Of a DNA stretch of 6,839 nucleotides, positions 5,356 to 6,839 are shown in pieces. The position numbers and the translations under genes were made by a program. Source of the DNA: JAADHX01 sp964569385. Lineage in GTDB: Bacteria; Actinomycetota; Acidimicrobiia; Acidimicrobiales; Poriferisodalaceae. Position 1 is the stretch's first letter, and every line of letters starts with the position of its first letter. The notes below the pieces were generated by a model. It made no database searches and was not told where the DNA came from. It was given only the letters and a program-made list of their open reading frames with translations. Where the stretch lies: contig CAZMUM010000075.1 in NCBI GenBank assembly GCA_964569385.1, positions 1-6,839 on the forward strand, written 5' to 3'.

Positions 5356-6692
5356 GAATCGACGAGGTCCAATCCAACCTGCAGTTCACTGGGGTCGAGG
5401 GCCGGTACGGCTCCGAATCGCCCCTGTAGGTAACGACGGCCTAGCGCCTCGTCTCGCCGGGGACGGAAGTCTGCCAGCGGGACGAGGGACGTCGCTCCGT
5501 CGGGGGCCTTTTCCGCGAACCAAATTTGATCTCGGCCGAGGACGCCGTCTTCAGAGTCTCCGAGGAGGTTGACGTCGTGTGAGTTGAAAATGAGTTGGGC
5601 ACATCGCGGGTTCATCTCTTGGCTTTGAAACATCGCGACGAGCGTTGACACGAGGTGGGGATGGAGACTCGCGTCGAGTTCGTCAGCTAGGAGCACGTGG
5701 CCGCCATCGAGCGCATCGAGGGCTGGCCCGACGAGGCCGACCCAGACCATCGTCCCCTCGGACTCGTCGTCGGGGTCGAGCTCGACGTCTCCTGACGAGC
5801 CTCGATGCTTGAGCCGGACTGAATCTGCGAACACGACCCTTGTTTCTCCGTCGGATGAGTCGGGATCCCCTTCTTCACCCTCAAAGTTTCGAAGAGCGCG
5901 CTGCAAGCGTTCCGCCATCTCGGGATCGATGGTCGCCCGCTCAATGTCGCATATGCCGAGGTCGGCGGCTCGTACGAGGGCCATGACCCGATCCTTGGTC
6001 TGAGGGTCCTTGACGAGTTCAGCGGTTCGCGCCGTGCGAGATCCGCGGTTGGCTGACTGCGCGATTCGGAGGTTGCGTAGGAACCACCCGAAGAGCGGCT
6101 CCAACTGTTCATCGTCAGCCGCCCCCGCGACGGACAACAGCAAGGAGTTATCGCGCATCAACTTCTGAAGCGCCCGCCCGGAGGATCGAAACGGGGGACC
6201 GAAGGTGACGTCGGTCGGGGTGCGGTCGAAGACGAGAGCTTGACGCCCCTTCGGGTAATAGTAGGCATACTCGCCGAGAACGCGGTCATCATCGATCTCG
6301 AACCCGTACTGCCAGTGAACACCCTGGAGAATGAGGTCGACCTCAAAGCGGCTCGGTCTCGCTTTCATCGACTCATCCAGGGCGAACGGCTTGCGCAAGA
6401 TCCCGCTGGAGCGAGATCCCGACCGGAACGAACTCGCGACAATCGCCCGCATGTCAGCAAGGGCAAACAACATCGTGGACTTGCCCGCAGCGTTGGCTCC
6501 GAACAGTCCTGCCGCTGGCAAGACATCCACGGTCGTCTTCGAGGCTCCCGTCCTGAGGCGACGTCGGACATCGGGCCGGGCCAATCGAGTGGCCAGCAAG
6601 GAAAGGTGAACCTCGTCTCGATAGGAGCGCACGTTGCTCGCGGTAAACGACAGGAGTGCGCTGGGCGGAAACCTGACATCGGTGCGGCTCAT
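5352..6692 (-). CDS. AAA15-type ATPase (COG1106-like; RloA/AbiLi-like), partner of RloB
   Basis: The product is 446 residues. ATG at 6692 is chosen over an in-frame start 21 codons upstream because GAGG lies 8 nt before it and the extra residues look non-conserved. The SMC/OLD-like ATPase core is split. LLSFTASNVRSYRDE (13-27) is the usual opening strand and GANAAGKST (65-73) is Walker A. A long insert (about 90-300) includes the acidic stretch EGEEGDPDSSDGE. DESEGT (309-314) is the ABC-type signature, HVLLADELDASLHP (332-345) is Walker B with D337/E338, and FNSHD (369-373) is the switch His. YLQGRFGAVPAL (421-432) is the ending typical of AAA15 proteins. Such ATPases pair with effector proteins in anti-phage systems and act as sensor or regulator; here the partner is the overlapping RloB gene. 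No Toprim domain is fused to it. It appears intact. Confidence 0.88.
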   Translation of the reverse strand: MSRTDVRFPPSALLSFTASNVRSYRDEVHLSLLATRLARPDVRRRLRTGASKTTVDVLPAAGLFGANAAGKSTMLFALADMRAIVASSFRSGSRSSGILRKPFALDESMKARPSRFEVDLILQGVHWQYGFEIDDDRVLGEYAYYYPKGRQALVFDRTPTDVTFGPPFRSSGRALQKLMRDNSLLLSVAGAADDEQLEPLFGWFLRNLRIAQSANRGSRTARTAELVKDPQTKDRVMALVRAADLGICDIERATIDPEMAERLQRALRNFEGEEGDPDSSDGETRVVFADSVRLKHRGSSGDVELDPDDESEGTMVWVGLVGPALDALDGGHVLLADELDASLHPHLVSTLVAMFQSQEMNPRCAQLIFNSHDVNLLGDSEDGVLGRDQIWFAEKAPDGATSLVPLADFRPRRDEALGRRYLQGRFGAVPALDPSELQVGLDLVDS

Positions 6693-6713
6693 ACAACCAT
6701 CCTCGTGAATAAA

Positions 6714-6771
6714 CCTCGCAACACGCAAGTTGAAGTGTCTATCGACTACCAACATATCAACTTGAGCGAGG
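6714..6771. promoter_or_regulatory. Inverted repeat upstream of the ATPase-RloB operon, candidate operator
   Basis: CAAGTTGA (6726-6733) and TCAACTTG (6757-6764) are perfect inverted copies separated by 23 bp. Outside them CCTCGC (6714-6719) and GCGAGG (6766-6771) also pair. The element ends 21 bp upstream of ATG 6692. It could be a repressor or autoregulatory site, or a leader-RNA hairpin. Confidence 0.5.
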
Positions 6772-6780
6772 AAATGTCTC
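6751..6780 (-). promoter_or_regulatory. Weak candidate promoter for the ATPase-RloB operon
   Basis: On the minus strand GAGACA (6780-6775) and TATGTT (6756-6751) are separated by 18 bp and lie about 60-90 bp upstream of ATG 6692. Match to a sigma-70-type consensus is partial (four of six at each box). One arm of the inverted repeat falls between the two boxes, as expected for an operator. This is a guess from hexamer similarity only. Confidence 0.25.
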
Positions 6781-6839
6781 GCAACCCGTACTGAGAGGGG
6801 AAGGTAGCACTCAACGCCTTACGTTGTCGCCTCACGACG

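Noticed and set aside
4718..5572. Several + strand open frames opposite rloB and the ATPase end
   Set aside because: All are antisense to the motif-bearing RloB and ATPase frames and have Arg/Gly-rich shadow composition.
6240..6794. A 184-codon + strand open frame at the right edge
   Set aside because: It is antisense to the ATPase N-terminus including Walker A; low-complexity Arg-rich translation and no family features.
1..6839. CRISPR array, tRNA, rRNA or insertion-sequence transposase
   Set aside because: No regularly spaced short repeats, no cloverleaf-like sequence and no transposase motif were seen on either strand.

Overview
The window looks like a chromosomal accessory stretch from an actinobacterium, most likely one of the Acidimicrobiia (Ilumatobacter-like). 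This rests on moderately high GC, frequent GTG starts, the secreted FGDA-type 46-residue repeat at the left edge, and PEGA-like surface-protein units beside it. The assignment is inferred from remembered family patterns, not from a search.

Left part (1-1276, + strand): the 3' end of a repeat-containing secreted or surface protein; a two-unit PEGA-like protein without a signal peptide that is probably a 3' fragment of a larger surface protein; and a small single-pass membrane protein placed 14 nt after it.

Middle decay zone (about 1280-2302): two broken genes. The first is a remnant of the N-terminal part of a 2-oxoglutarate oxygenase, clearly paralogous to the intact oxygenase 1.1 kb downstream and carrying a 1-nt shift. 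The second, on the minus strand, is a decayed AAA_14/DUF4143 ATPase with no N-terminus, a frameshift and an internal deletion.

Central module (2430-4193, + strand): an intact AspH-like 2-oxoglutarate/Fe(II) oxygenase with H-x-D...H and the distal Arg exactly 10 residues after the last His, followed 45 nt later by an intact low-specificity threonine-aldolase-type PLP enzyme. An enzyme that could make a beta-hydroxy amino acid, placed next to one that cleaves such compounds, suggests a two-step route. A four-helix membrane protein of unknown function follows.

Right part (4737-6692, - strand): a two-gene ATPase + RloB module resembling the RloA/RloB and AbiL-type phage-defence pairs. The AAA15-type ATPase ends in an ATGA overlap with the start of rloB. 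As sequenced, rloB is interrupted by one extra base in a short G-run; a 205-residue full-length RloB is recovered if one base is removed. A hairpin sits between the convergent membrane-protein gene and rloB, and an inverted repeat lies in the leader of the ATPase gene. The defence module, the decayed ATPase and the partial duplicate together give the window the character of a gene-turnover island.
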